NCBI RefSeq assembly: GCF_033118175.1
Contig: NC_083698.1
Location: 50,323,501-50,387,500 of the forward strand
DNA: 64,000 nt
Reading direction: 5' to 3'
From: Dama dama
Lineage: Eukaryota > Chordata > Mammalia > Artiodactyla > Cervidae
The stretch's first letter is position 1. Every line of letters begins with the position of its first letter. Shown one piece after another: positions 1-10,964 of the stretch. The position numbers and the translations under genes are program-made. Below the pieces are notes generated by a model, which had not been told where the DNA came from, ran no database searches, and saw only the letters and a list, made by a program, of their open reading frames with translations.

Positions 1-126
1 GAGGATCCCTTGGAGGAAGAATTCACAACCCATTCCAGTATTCTTGCCTGGAAAATCCTGTGGACAGAGGAGCCTGGTAGGCTACAGTCCATTGAGTTGC
101 AGAGAGTCAGACACCACTGAGCATGC
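1..126 (+). mobile_element. Bov-tA SINE, 3' part, cut by window edge
   Basis: The sequence carries the second half of Bov-tA: the 'cccattccagtattcttgcc' stretch, 'tggacagaggagcctggtag' and a terminal 'gagtcagacaccactgagca'. The tRNA-like head lies outside the window. Orientation is plus because the BovB-like 3' terminus is at the right end. Confidence 0.9.
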
Positions 127-899
127 ATGCGTGCATTTTTTCTGTATTCTTTAAAAATATGTAGACATTGACTTTTAAAATATGCATATTTATCATTAAT
201 TTTCAAGATATTCAGTTAATAATATGGAAACATTAAAATATACCTTTCTCTGAAGATATAGCAACCCTTCTATGTTTGTGGTAATTTTATGTTGAAATTT
301 GTCTTCTATACTTTCTTCACTGTCTGCAGCAATTGAAGAACAATTTGTTCTCCAGTTTTGGCTACAATGGCAGTTATTATAAAAACAATCATGGAAGAAA
401 AATGTATTGCTTTCTGCCCAGACATATCTCCTTCTATTTTCAAAGAGAACACTGAATCATAAACTATTAACTTATGCTTTCTCTAAGAATATTTTTAAAT
501 GGTCTTGGGGATCCAAAAGATTTCATTGTTTTTGTCAACTCAATATTAGATGCAAGGCTATGAAGTAATTTATTCAATCAGCTCTGCATAGCTGAATGTG
601 ACGTAGGATTTGTTCTCATAAGCATTTGCACATACACATAACTCAGACCTAGCAAAGCAAGTAAGAGTGTCTTCAGCCAGGTTTCTTACACTAGAAAAAT
701 TAAAACAAAACCAAGCCTAGCAAAAGAAAGTTAAGCTTGTCTTGTTAGATGCTCTTGTTCATTTTTTTTTTTCTTCTTCTGAAGCTCGGGCAGGGAGAGC
801 AGACATTCTGAATTTGTTGCTTTTATTTCTTTAGAAAATGAACTTTGCTTTCCCTAAACTTAAAATCTCCAACAGGTTTATTCATATTCTGTAGAACTA
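127..899. other. Unassigned AT-rich sequence
   Basis: No gene, RNA or clear repeat is visible. A T-run lies near 760-770. Reading frames are short and interrupted on both strands. Confidence 0.5.
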
Positions 900-1108
900 G
901 GGGCTTCCCAGGTGGCGCTAGTGGTAAAGAATCCACCTGCCAGTGCAGGAGACCAAGAGATGTGGGTTTGATCCCTGAGTTGGAAAGCCCCCATGGAGAA
1001 GGGAATGGCTCCCCACTCCAGTATTCCTGCCTGGAAAATTCCATGGGCAGAGGAGCCTTGCAGGCTATAGTCCATGGGACCTCAAAGAGTTGGGGATGAC
1101 TGAGCACC
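900..1108 (+). mobile_element. Bov-tA SINE, near full length
   Basis: Starts with the tRNA-Glu-derived head 'ggggcttcccaggtggcgct', has a B-box-like 'gggtttgatccc' near 964-975, then the BovB-derived tail ending in a degraded 'gactgagca'. The frames across 823-1122 on both strands are generated by this SINE and are not genes. Confidence 0.93.
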
Positions 1109-2262
1109 CACACACAAAACATACAGGAATTTCTAGAACCCAGTCAGAACTATTTCATACACCAGTTTACCTTCTTGGTAGATATCTTCTGGGCGTATCA
1201 TTTGAAGATGTGCTTGATAAGTAGACTAGTAACTCTGGCTCATTTTTAGATATGACTATAAGAGGAGCATAAAGCCTGAGACTATTTCTTACTTATGCAT
1301 TAGTCAACAAAAGTATGTTTTTAAAAAATCTTATCTTTTGAAGGATCTCTGAATTTCTCTTGCTTCTACTTAGCACTATGTTTTTTCCTGATAAAGTGAC
1401 AAGAGGGACATTTACAAGGAACTCTCAGGAAATTCACTCTCCTCATCTGAAGTTAGTCCATGTTTTAGATAACACTTGCATTCATCTAAAATCTTTGTAC
1501 AGGTATTATCAAATCTTGTATGGAATTTTTCCACTTTCAGCTATCTTCTGAACTTCTTTGCATTTTTCTAGCCCTAAGTAAATCTGAGAACACATTTGGA
1601 ATTAAAGTGCTGCTCACATTGGTATACTATTGCATATTACCCACCTCTAAAAACATTCCATACAAATTTAAAACAGAAATGAAGCCTATTGCTGCCATGA
1701 AGCTAAAAGTCTATTCAGAATCCCTAGGTGGCATAGAAAGCATTTAGACTTATTTCATTCACATGTCAGGTAAAGACTTTCATTTAGCAGTGAGATGAAT
1801 GCTGAATAATGGATCTTTTGAATAATGTAATTAAGAATTCATTAAGGAGGACCTAAAAAAAAAAAAAAAAAACCTGACTGAAAGCAATGTGTGTGTACTC
1901 CCTACACTGAACTTCCAAAATGTATCATAGGATTGATGACTGAAAAAAATATCAGCTGAAAACCAATTAGAAAAATACTGGCATTTCATTTACAAAATAC
2001 TGACATTAAAATTCAATGAGCAACAAATATATGTTTGAATTTATTAGAAATTATGTTAAATTAGGATTACAGATAATTTTTATTATTTTAAAATGTGCTC
2101 ATAATATAACAGAGAGATTTAACCAACATTGTTTTTGTGAGAAGATCTCTTAGTGTTCATGTGAACCTTATAATGTTGAAGAAATTCACTTGGTTCTTGG
2201 ATAGCTGATCAAGTAAGAAATGACAAATTTCCTTTTTTATTCCCTGGTTTTTGTGAATTAAA
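1109..2262. other. Unassigned AT-rich sequence with an A18 run
   Basis: No recognised gene. An uninterrupted run of 18 A occupies 1855-1872 and could be the tail of an old retroposed copy, but I could not identify a body upstream. Short frames at 1360-1747 show no known motif. Confidence 0.5.
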
Positions 2263-2574
2263 ATGATGAAAATTTTGAAACAGGCCCAAATGTGGCAACA
2301 GCAGGTCAGAGATTTGCCTGTAACAGAAGCTCTAATGTTGTTAATATTGCTCTTTGTATTGCTATTAACTGCCCAAGGGGAAGCAAGTAAAGACTTTCAG
2401 TGTTTCATTGGTCAGCACCTACGAGTATTCATAATCCCGTGTCCTCAGAGCCCCTTTTATGTCACGTTGCTTGCACAGAGCAGAGAGGAGCTACCTGCTG
2501 CCGAAGAAGCAGATGTTTGTGGCTGTTGGAGTTCAGGAGTTGAGGACTTAGGACAGTCTTCCCAGAGGCAGTGA
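2263..2574 (+). other. Unassigned 103-codon ORF, possible decayed retrogene or chance frame
   Basis: The frame starts with two Met codons, has a polar Gln-rich N-terminus (residues 5-20), a strongly hydrophobic stretch around residues 25-40 that could be a membrane segment, and a Cys-containing C-terminal half. I do not recognise the product. No TATA-type promoter, splice signal or Kozak context stands out, and about 300 bases of AT-rich DNA follow without a defined poly(A) tail. It may be part of an old retroposed copy or a chance open frame. No function is assigned. Confidence 0.2.
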
Positions 2575-3269
2575 CAGAATTTTTACCATTTGTCTTGAAC
2601 ATTGTGAACATTTTTTTGAAGCTTCAGAAATACCTTCTCATAGGATATGCAGTCGTCTGTTTTTGTCCTGCATAAAGGACTGTATTCAGTAAATAGCTCT
2701 TGTGTTTTTTGCCTTGGCATGTTACAAGTCCTGTCTATCTATAGCATAAAAGTTACAATTTTGTCATCAGTTTTTTCTTCCCAACTATAGAAGGGAAAAT
2801 GTCAAGAAGTTGATGGAATAGAATGAATTTATTTTCTTTTGTTTTCAGACAGATTGAATGATATTGGATTAATTAGAGATCAAATTGCGTTAGAATATAA
2901 CCTAAATTTTATTTTTTAACTTGTTGAGACTAGTAAAAGCAAATAATAAATCAATTAGAGTCTCTTCTGAGTCTTATGCAGTCATGTAGAACTGACTTGT
3001 ACCATGAGCTGGGTTTCCCATTCTCTTGAGAATTCTGACCCAGGGGAGTTAGACTGTTTAATGCATAGTTATGGGAAGATAATGACCCACCCTGAAAGAC
3101 CGGCCCTAAAAATACAAAAATGAAAAAAGCCTCACCTCTCCAGATGGAATTATTCATCCAGATGGCACATTGGAAGCTTTTATGCTGACTGCCTTCTTTA
3201 AGCTTTCATTTTTGTTTTGAAGATCATATCTTTCTTTAAAGATTTCTTCTAGTTAATTGGAAACAGTAC

Positions 3270-3425
3270 AGTAAAACCTAATGGAATGAACACAGGATAA
3301 AGAATCACAAACGTTAAGGTCTAATCCTTACTCTGTCAGTGACTACTGCTTTGTGTTTCAGCCACATTACATTGCCACTCTGTCTCTATTTTGTTTTATG
3401 CAAGATGTAGAATTTCTACTTTTAT
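3270..3425 (+). mobile_element. MIR SINE, degraded
   Basis: Matches the MIR core order: a 'gaatcacaaacgttaaggtc' equivalent of the 'ggagtcaggagacctgggtt' part, then 'ctctgtcagtgactactgc' (tctgccactaactagctg), then 'cattgccactctgtctctat' in place of 'acttaacctctctgggcctc'. It is an ancient mammalian SINE with many substitutions. Confidence 0.6.
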
Positions 3426-3734
3426 ACTTGGACTATGTTAGCAAGCACAGGAAGGGAAGATGAGAATTGTTGCCTTTTCTGACAATAGTATTATTTATAA
3501 GAGAAATAGATGTGTATATCCTTTAACTATGTATACATTAGAGAGATCCAAGACTTCATAAACATACTTGTTAGCATCCAGGAACCAGTACAATTTAATA
3601 CAATGTGAACTTAGGACATAATTGATGAATACGTCCATTGTAGAAAGTGACTAGGGTTGAACTAGGTTGATGCAATCAATTTTCCAGGAGGGAAAATATA
3701 TTTTAGGTAGGTTTTTGAAAAATTAAAATTAGTC

Positions 3735-4147
3735 AACCATGTTTTGAAGCTAAAAAGACCTTTGGGTTTTCTTTTAAAGGATGGTTTCCATGGAAGCACA
3801 GCCTAATGTGAGCGCCCCGGTGATCATACCCTTGTGTAATCCCCTCCTCTTGAGTGCAGGTGGAACCTGTAACTTAAGTATGGCAAAGATGATGGGATGT
3901 CACTCTTGTGATTATGTTTTGTTAAATAAGACTTTGCCTTTGTAGACCAGAGCTGGAGAGATTCTCCTTTGGCTGTGAGGAAGCAAACAGCCATTAGTGT
4001 ACTGTCCATTGAGGTTCAGAGGAGGAAACAGCTAAACGATGGCAGTACTCACGACCCATGGAAACAGTGTGGTAATAAATGTGTGTGGTTTTAAGCTGTT
4101 AGGTTTGTGGCTTAACTTAATCTGTTACTTAGAAAAAGAAAATTAGC
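3735..4147 (+). mobile_element. MLT1-type LTR (ERVL-MaLR), solo and decayed
   Basis: Landmarks in order: 'tgatcatacccttgtgtaat' then 'cccctcctcttgagtgcagg' (about 3821-3860), 'gatgatgggatgtcactc', and the 3' end 'gtggttttaagctgttaggt' followed by 'aatctgttacttag'. This order is characteristic of MLT1 LTRs. No internal retroviral coding sequence is present, so it is a solo LTR. Confidence 0.8.
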
Positions 4148-4469
4148 ACAGTTGAATCAGTTCTGATCCAAGAATGCTATCAGTAAAAATAATTTTACCT
4201 TGCACTCCAATATATTTACATTCATTTATAAATTATATATACTACTGCTACTGTAAAACCATAGATTATCACTGAAGTTCAGTTTCTTTCCTATTTTATT
4301 ACACAAAAGTAAAAATGCATAGTGGTTCTAACCTTTCCCTCTTATATACTCTACTTATACCACATGTAGGAGTTCTGCACATGCATTAGAGTTCCATCGC
4401 TTTCATCTGGGATTTCTGTTTGTGTACAAACTAGTACAAAATAAGTTTAGTTTTACTTCAAAAAAATTT

Positions 4470-5334
4470 TAACACAGTGTTTAATTTCCAGAATGTATAA
4501 ACAGCTCATACAACTGAATAACAACAACCAAAAAACATACAAAAATAAACTCAAAATGGTTTGAAGACCTAAATGTAAAACATATCACCATAAGAATGGT
4601 GCCTCCTAGAAGGAAACATAGGCAAAACATTTTCAGACATAAATGGCAGCAGTGGTTTTTTAGATCAGTTTCCCAAGGCAAAAGAAATAGAAGAAAAAGC
4701 AAACAAATAGGACCTAAGCAAACTTAAAAACATCCAAGGAAACCCTCAATAAAATGAAAAGACAACCTACAGAATGAGAGAAAATACTTGCAAATGATGA
4801 GGCTGACAAGGAGTTAATTTCAAAAATATACAGACAGCTCATATGTAAAAAAAATACAAAAAAAAAAAAAAGAGCAGAAAACCTGAACAGACATTTCTCC
4901 AAAGAAGACATGCAGATGACCAAAAGGCACACGAAAAGATGCTCAACATCACTAATTATTAGAGAAATGCAAATCAAAACTACAGTGAGGTACCACCTCA
5001 TACTAGTTAGAATGGCCATTTTTAAAAAAGTCTACAAGTAACAAATGCTGGAAAGAGTATATGGAGAAAAAGGGAACCCCCTTATACTATAGGTAGAAAC
5101 ATAAATTGGTATGGTCACTATGAAAAACAGTATGGAGTTTCCTTTAGAAACAAGAAATATAATTGCTGTTTCTATGAGGCAGCAATCACACTCATGAGCA
5201 TAATATCTGGAAAAGATGAAAACTCTAATTTGAAAAGATACATGCACCCCAATGTTCACTAGCACCGTTTACAATAGCCAAGACTAGGAAGTAACCCAAG
5301 TGTCCATCAACAGATGAATGGATATAGATGTGAG

Positions 5335-5366
<32 letters not shown>

Positions 5367-5783
5367 AAATATTAGTCAGCCATAAACAAGAATGATATTG
5401 ACAGTGCAGCAACATGGATGTACCTAGAGAATATCATACTGAGTGAATTAAGTCAGAAAGAGAAAGACATACCACATGATGTCACTTACATGTGGAATCT
5501 AAAATGTGATGCAGATGAATTTATTTACAAAACAAACAAACTCACAGGCATAGATAACAAATTTATGGTTACCAAAGGGGAAATCAGGAGTCTGGGATTA
5601 TCAGATACAAACAACTATATATAAAAATAGATAAACAACAAGTCCCAACTGTATAATACAGTGACTGTATTTAATAGTCTATTATTATGAACCATAATGG
5701 AACAGAATATGGAAAAGAGAATATATTCATATATATATATATACATAACAACATTGTAAATCAACTATACTTCAATAAAAGAA
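4470..5783 (+). mobile_element. L1 LINE, ORF2 C-terminal part and 3'UTR
   Basis: Contains the L1 ORF2 end, for example 'acatttctccaaagaagaca', 'aagtgtccatcaacagatga', 'ttgacagtgcagcaacatgg', followed by a 3'UTR that ends 'aactatacttcaataaaaga'. The coding frame is broken by stops and small indels. A piece near 4485-4530 repeats the sequence type seen again at about 4822-4870, so two fragments or an internal rearrangement may be joined. The minus-strand frames at 4481-5265 are shadows of this element. An AT microsatellite (5334-5360) lies inside. Confidence 0.85.
5334..5360. repeat. (AT)n microsatellite inside L1
   Basis: Thirteen or so uninterrupted AT units at the point where L1 normally reads 'gatgtgatatatatacaatg'. 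Confidence 0.95.
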
Positions 5784-6510
5784 AATTCCTTACATCTGAA
5801 AGCTTACATATTGTTAGTATTTCTACAAAGTACCAGGTGTCCATCTGCTGCTGACCTTGATTGGATCCCACTGAACAGTAGTGTAGATAAGGGAAGAAGA
5901 GGACACTGAGGGAGGGGGCAGAACTGAAGACAACATTGCCATGGCTCTGGGTACATAATTTTGTTCAAGTCAGCTCCAGGGAATCTAAAGTTTGCTTGTT
6001 CAGATGATAGCAACCTATGCTTGGTCAATACTATCTATATCTATCTCTATAAGGGATGCATAGGATATTCTTTTGTCTATCTATCATAGTGTTTTCTAGA
6101 CCTTTTATTCCCTCATACTCTGATCTGTTTTTCACTCAGAGTTTTGAAAGGGAAGTCAGGTTGGCCACAGAGTTAAGAAGGGAGAGACACCGAATATATA
6201 TTTTGGAAAATAGCTGGTAGAGGTCTCACTTTACTAAAATTTGTGGGAGAGTCACATCAGTTATTCTCTACTATGCCAAATACTAAGTAGAATATGACTG
6301 TTGACAGATTTCATCTCCTATTAAACCTTTGAGTAGTTTGAAGTTGAGAAACCTCTGAAAATAAAAAGATATTTGTCATTTATTTGGTAATTACCATGTA
6401 TCAAATGCTGTGATAGAAAATTGACCTTAATTATGTCTTTCAAGGTCACTGATCAGTAATTATGAGTGGGTTCATATACTCACTCTATCCCTTGGTATGA
6501 CCTTACTTCA
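5784..6510. other. Unassigned sequence
   Basis: No gene recognised. Short CTAT-rich patches occur at about 6027-6085. The minus-strand frame at 5804-6028 has no recognisable motif. Confidence 0.5.
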
Positions 6511-6514
6511 GGCT

Positions 6515-7410
6515 GCTAAATCATTCATTTATTCATTTAACAAATCCATGTTCTATGAGCCACTCATTCTTCTAAGTGCTGAGAATTCAATAGTAATCAA
6601 AGAAGTCTAAATTCCTCATGAGTTTCTTGTGGGGACCCAGATGATGATAAAATAGAGAGATAGTAAACAAACAAATATATAAAATGATAGGTGGTGGTAA
6701 GTACTCTTCAGAAAAGTAAATCCGAACAATTTGGATAGAGGAAAACAGTAAGAGGGTGCTGTTTAAGCAGAATGGTCAGGAAAAGCCTTTCTGAGAGGGA
6801 AGATGTCCTTTGAGAGGAGACTGAATGGAGGAATAGGAAGAAGCATGTATATATCTGGGGGAAGACATTTCAGGGAGAAAGATGGAAAAAGGCTTATGGG
6901 GGGAGCTTGCTTGGCATGTTCCAAGGAGAGAAAGGAAGACCGTCTGGCTAGAAAAGGATGAGCCTGACAGAGACTGGTAAGAGGTAAACCCAGAGAAACC
7001 AGGATGGTAATAGGGAGACCATTTTAGAGGCTATTGTAGTAATTCTGGTGAGAGGATAGTAGCTTTGACTATTGCGATAAGAAGTGGTAGGATTCTGGGT
7101 GTATTTGGAAGGTGCAGCTATTTGGATTTGTTGATGGATTAGAGTAGCACTTAAGAAAAAGTGAAGAATGACTATTTTGGCAAGTGGATGAATAGAGTTG
7201 CCATTTACTGAATTGGAGTAAACTGGGGCTAGAGCAAATGCAAAGAACACATAAATAATTCTGTTTTGACTGTGAAAACTTTTGACATGCTATCAGATAT
7301 TCAAAGGGAGATACTGAGTGAGCAGTTTTAATACACAGAGTTGAGAGTAGCCGTTGGGCTGTTGCGAGTGTTTAGCAGTATTTAAAGATACAGTACTAGG
7401 TTGATGGTCA
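6515..7410 (-). mobile_element. L2 LINE (CR1-related), reverse transcriptase C-terminal part and 3'UTR
   Basis: Read on the plus strand this is the complement of L2: the 3' terminus near 6520-6600 ('catttaacaaatccatgttc' for the 'caacaaatatttattgagc' motif), then 'aagcctttctgagagggaag', 'ggaggctattgtagtaattc' and 'aagaagtggtaggattctgg'. On the minus strand the frame at 7250-6948 still reads as the L2 RT C-terminal region. It is about 0.9 kb long with many small gaps, an unusually long piece for such an old element. Confidence 0.8.
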
Positions 7411-8074
7411 TCGGGTGGATACTAAGTCTCTCCCATCTTCTCCCCAGTCTCATTTACTTGCTGGTATCTTGATTATTTTGAGTCTGTATTAATATTTTTA
7501 ATTTTAATAAAAGTTCCAGAGATTTGTTAATAGAAAATAATCTAAGTATTATCCCCAGTAACTTAGCAAAGGTAATTTATCACTTATTCTTCATCCTATA
7601 TTTCACTCTGGAAGGTTGATCTAACTTAAAAATATTTAACTTACAGACCAAGATTATAAATATTATCAATAAAATAGATGTATTCATGTATAATAATTTT
7701 TGGCATATTTCTGATCTTCAGTTCTAGCCTATGATGGATTATTTCCTTTTCTTGTATTTTCAATATTCCCTTTGCTTGTTTTCCTAATGCTTTTTACTTT
7801 TGTTTGTGCTTCTTTATTTACATTGTATAATACTTCAGTTTGCATTTTCTCTTCAACTTTCTTTAGAGTTCTAACCAATCCTCACTTAAGCTTTCAAATG
7901 TTTTCATGCCTTTAAGACTTCCTTCTGTCTTCAGTTCAGTTTTGTCCCTTAGCAACAGGTGGCATTTAGCTTGGAGAAGGGCAGGACAAAGTTGTGATTT
8001 AAATGCTCTCAACTCACTCCACAAGCATTTGTGGAATAAGGCTCTTAGTATTAATACAGTGTGAGTTTAAGATA
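7411..8074. other. Unassigned AT-rich sequence
   Basis: No gene, RNA or identifiable repeat seen. T-rich pyrimidine tracts at 7740-7860. Confidence 0.5.
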
Positions 8075-8161
8075 GTGCTTGCTTCAGCAGCACATGAATT
8101 AAAACTGGAATCAGAGAGATTAGCAAAGTGACATACAAATTTGTGAAGCATTCCATATTTT
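8075..8161 (+). pseudogene. U6 snRNA pseudogene with an internal deletion
   Basis: Begins 'gtgcttgcttcagcagcaca' (U6 5' end), continues with 'gagagattagcaaagtgaca' and ends 'tttgtgaagcattccatatt', the U6 3' end. The central segment with the U2-pairing and catalytic ACAGAGA/GC-rich region is changed: the ACAGAGA box is altered and about 16-20 bases of the 'gcccctgcgcaagg' part are missing. Length is 87 against 107 for U6. No proximal sequence element or TATA box is evident upstream, so it is a LINE-mobilised dead copy. Confidence 0.88.
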
Positions 8162-8254
8162 AAAATAATAAGTTTAGGATAGAGATCATTAACTCACTGT
8201 CTTTTTTGAATACTCAGGTCTCTTTGGGAAATATAATGTTCCCAGATTTTAAAT

Positions 8255-8530
8255 GGAGAAGGCAATGGCAACCCACTCCAGTACTCTTGCCTGGAAAATC
8301 CCATGGACAGAGGAGCCTGGTAGGTTGCAGTCCCCTGGGTAGCTAAGAGTCGGACACGACTGAGCGACTTCACTTTCACTTTTCACTTTCTTGTATTGGA
8401 GAAGGAAATGGCAACCTACTCCAGTGTTCTTGCCTGGAGAGTCCCAGGGATGGGGGAGCCTGGTGGGCTGCCGTCTATGGGGTCGCACAGAGTCGGATAC
8501 GACTGAAGCGACTTAGCAGCAGCAGCAGCA
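8255..8530 (+). mobile_element. Bov-A2 SINE, full dimer
   Basis: Two Bov-A monomers: the first starts 'ggagaaggcaatggcaaccc', the linker is 'cacttttcactttcttgtat', the second starts 'ggagaaggaaatggcaacct' near 8399, and the element ends in an AGC-repeat tail (about 8511-8530). An imperfect target-site duplication is visible: 'cagattttaaa' at 8243-8253 and 'cagatttttaaa' at 8529-8540. Frames on the minus strand here are derived from the SINE. Confidence 0.95.
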
Positions 8531-8649
8531 GATTTTTAAAAAATAGAGGAAAACTACCAAACAATATAGAAATAATGATAAAATTTTAGGGTAGCATTGT
8601 ACATACAAATGCTGAAGTACAATTGAGTATTTGAGTACTGTACTGGAAT

Positions 8650-8705
8650 ATTATTTATCTCACCTTTGTGAGATAAATAATGTAAGATAATTTTACATTA
8701 TCTTA
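8650..8705. repeat. Perfect palindrome plus overlapping inverted repeats
   Basis: A 14-bp arm 'attatttatctcac' (8650-8663) and its exact reverse complement (8668-8681) are separated by four bases. Two further overlapping inverted repeats follow: 'taatgtaa' 8678-8685 with 8693-8700, and 'taagataa' 8683-8690 with 8698-8705. The unit could form hairpins or cruciforms. Confidence 0.9.
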
Positions 8706-9304
8706 ATATATTTCCCATTACCTTAATTTATGGAAAGCCATTGTCAACTGAAAACAAAATGCACAGCCTAGAAGTTGAGAATAAATGTTTTTTCAGGGAC
8801 CTTATTGCGGATGATAGCCTGAGATGGTAGCCTCCCAAGTAGCTCTGAGGTACTGTTCCAATATGGTAAGTGAGGAATCAAGACATGTAGTTATTTCTGC
8901 TGAAAAACAAACAAACAAAAAACCCTCTCAAAAAATCACAACTGTAGTCAGACGTAAAAAGATGACTGCTAATCACAAAAACCACATCTTGGGTTAATGA
9001 TTTTAATGATTTTCTATGTATGGGAAGATATAAGTCTGGGCTTATTGATATCATTCCTTAGATGTTCATCTTAAATGAACAGTGCCGTGTTTTCTCCATC
9101 CTGAATTCCCTCAGGGTACACTGTCGGGGTGTCTGCAATGGCCGATGACTTTATGGCAACAACATCCTTTGTTTACTGAAATGGAAGGGGACATATTTTG
9201 TCTCCAGTATAAAGGTGTGTTATGCAAAACATTTAACAGGAGGTGAGGCAGAGTTGCTGACCAATCAAATTGGGTGTCATTTGTGTAATCAAATTGAAAC
9301 CATC

Positions 9305-9965
9305 ATAAGATCACTATGCACCTATTAGAATACCACTTTTTTAAGTGCTGTTGAAGATGTGAAACAACTAAAATTCTCATACACTACTGGTACAAATGCA
9401 GAATTCTGTAGCTACTATAGAAAGCGGATTGTCAAAATTTGTAGTGGCTTTATTCATAATTGGCCCAAAATGTAAAAACCAAAATGCTCTTCAACTAGAC
9501 AAACTCTGGTGCATTCATACAATGAAATACCATAAAGTTTAAAAAAAAAAAAAAGAACAATAACTACTGGTATATGTAATCAATGGCTGAATCTCAATGC
9601 ATCATGCTTAGTGAAAGAAACTAAATTTATAATATGTAATGGTTCTCTTTTGACATTCTGAGATGGTAGAACTATAGGCACAAAAACCAAATCAGCATTG
9701 CCAAGGACTTTGGGCTTTGTGAGAGATGGGCCACGTTAGGCATTGTGAGAGATGGGCTATGTTAGGCATTGTGAGAGCTGGGCCACAAATAGCAATGAGA
9801 AAATTTGGGAGTGATGACACAGTTTGTATTTTGATTTTGATGGTTATATGACTATGTGTTTATAGTCATATATAGTTTTATATGTTTGTCAAAAGTCATA
9901 GAACTATATACTAAAAAAGATAAATTTTTCTATATAAAATTATACCTCAGTAAGATTGGTTTTAA
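9305..9965 (+). mobile_element. L1 LINE 3' fossil
   Basis: Degenerate L1 3' landmarks: 'caactaaaattctcatacac', 'attggcccaaaatgtaaaaa' (attgccaaaaactggaaacaa type), 'gtgcattcatacaatgaaat' and 'ctgaatctcaatgcatcatg'. The end reads 'tatacctcagtaag', the L1 'acctcaataaag' type terminus. No usable frame remains. Confidence 0.65.
9717..9790. repeat. 26-bp tandem repeat, about 2.8 copies
   Basis: Units start at 9717, 9743 and 9769, each beginning 'ttgtgagag' followed by 'ctggg' or 'atggg' and, in the first two, ending 'gttaggca'. Copies differ at only a few positions. The array lies in the old L1 3'UTR, so it expanded after insertion. Confidence 0.85.
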
Positions 9966-10119
9966 CGAATAGAAGAAAAAAAGAAAAGTCTATTTTATGA
10001 ATATGATAATCCAGCATTTTGGAACTGAGTTTGATTTGAATAGTCTATCAGGTGAGAATAATACCTCATGTATACTATAACTAATTGTTTTATTTTTATC
10101 ATAAAAATGTTTTTTCATT

Positions 10120-10182
10120 GATCAAGTATATAGTTTTAGGAGGGAGTATATAGTATAGGGATCAAGTATATAGTTTTAGGAG
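10120..10182. repeat. Local 40-bp tandem duplication
   Basis: The segment at 10120-10140 recurs at 10160-10180 ('gatcaagtatatagtttta...'), giving a 40-bp period with about 1.6 copies; the spacer itself contains a degenerate 'agtatatagtatag'. Confidence 0.85.
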
Positions 10183-10299
10183 TTTTACAGTAGGGAGGGA
10201 AGAAAAGGATACCTACCTATATATAATATTCCTGAAAATAAAAGGATTTAAGATTGAGCAGTGCTAAAAGCTGTAATACATTCTAGGTATCTCCCTCAT

Positions 10300-10465
10300 G
10301 TAAAGTGTTTCTTGATTATTTTACAACAGCCTTTTAAGATGGATTCCATTATTATCATCTCTAGTTTACTGATGTGAGAACAGCTTCAAAGTACCAGCCA
10401 GGATTCAAACACAGATCTTTTTTTTTACTCCACAGTTTATGTTCTCCCTCTGACATTATCTTGTC
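10300..10465 (-). mobile_element. MIR SINE, antisense
   Basis: Complement of the MIR 3' half and core: 'acaacagccttttaagatgg', 'ttattatcatctctagttta', 'ccagccaggattcaaacaca' then 'gatctt'. This is the standard order for an antisense MIR (aggtattattatcccc, cagagctgggattcgaaccc). Confidence 0.75.
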
Positions 10466-10964
10466 TTTTAGATCATTCCCACAAGTGTTTTCACAAAGAT
10501 AGAATGGACTAAGTCTGAATTATTTTATATTTTAGATAGAGTTATTGAATACTGAGTTCCCTTTCTCAGAAACTGAGGCTGCTCTGTAAATTACTGAGGA
10601 TTTCTCCAGCCATTGAAGGCATACACAGTTTGATTTTGAATTAAGCTGTTACCAATTGCCCTTTGAACCTATGCTCAGAAGGATACTTTCATGGGGGTAA
10701 GGCCTTTGTTGGTTCTTCCAGGTCTCTTCCAAGATGTTTATATTTAGAAGGTGGAGAAAAGTTATTGTGCAACCCAGGATAATGATATAATTATTCAGAT
10801 ATATCTCTTACATACTGAGTCCTTTGAAGACTGTATTCCCTTTAAGTATCTATATATTCTTTAAAGACAAGTGTTATCATTATAGTTTCAAAGATACATG
10901 ATAACATCAACTCCAAAACCCTTTACCTTGGTGATATTCAGTAAACATATTTTGAAAGAATCTT

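Noticed and set aside
900..1108. tRNA-Glu-like gene in the Bov-tA head, with A- and B-box-like motifs
   Set aside because: The tRNA-like part is only the SINE promoter head; the cloverleaf is not maintained. The same holds for all other Bov-tA.
4714..5019. Minus-strand hydrophobic 101-codon frame, resembling a membrane protein
   Set aside because: Shadow of L1 ORF2, whose A-rich sense strand yields Phe/Leu/Ile-rich antisense frames.
9717..9790. CRISPR-like array
   Set aside because: The units are contiguous tandem copies without unique spacers and the genome is mammalian.
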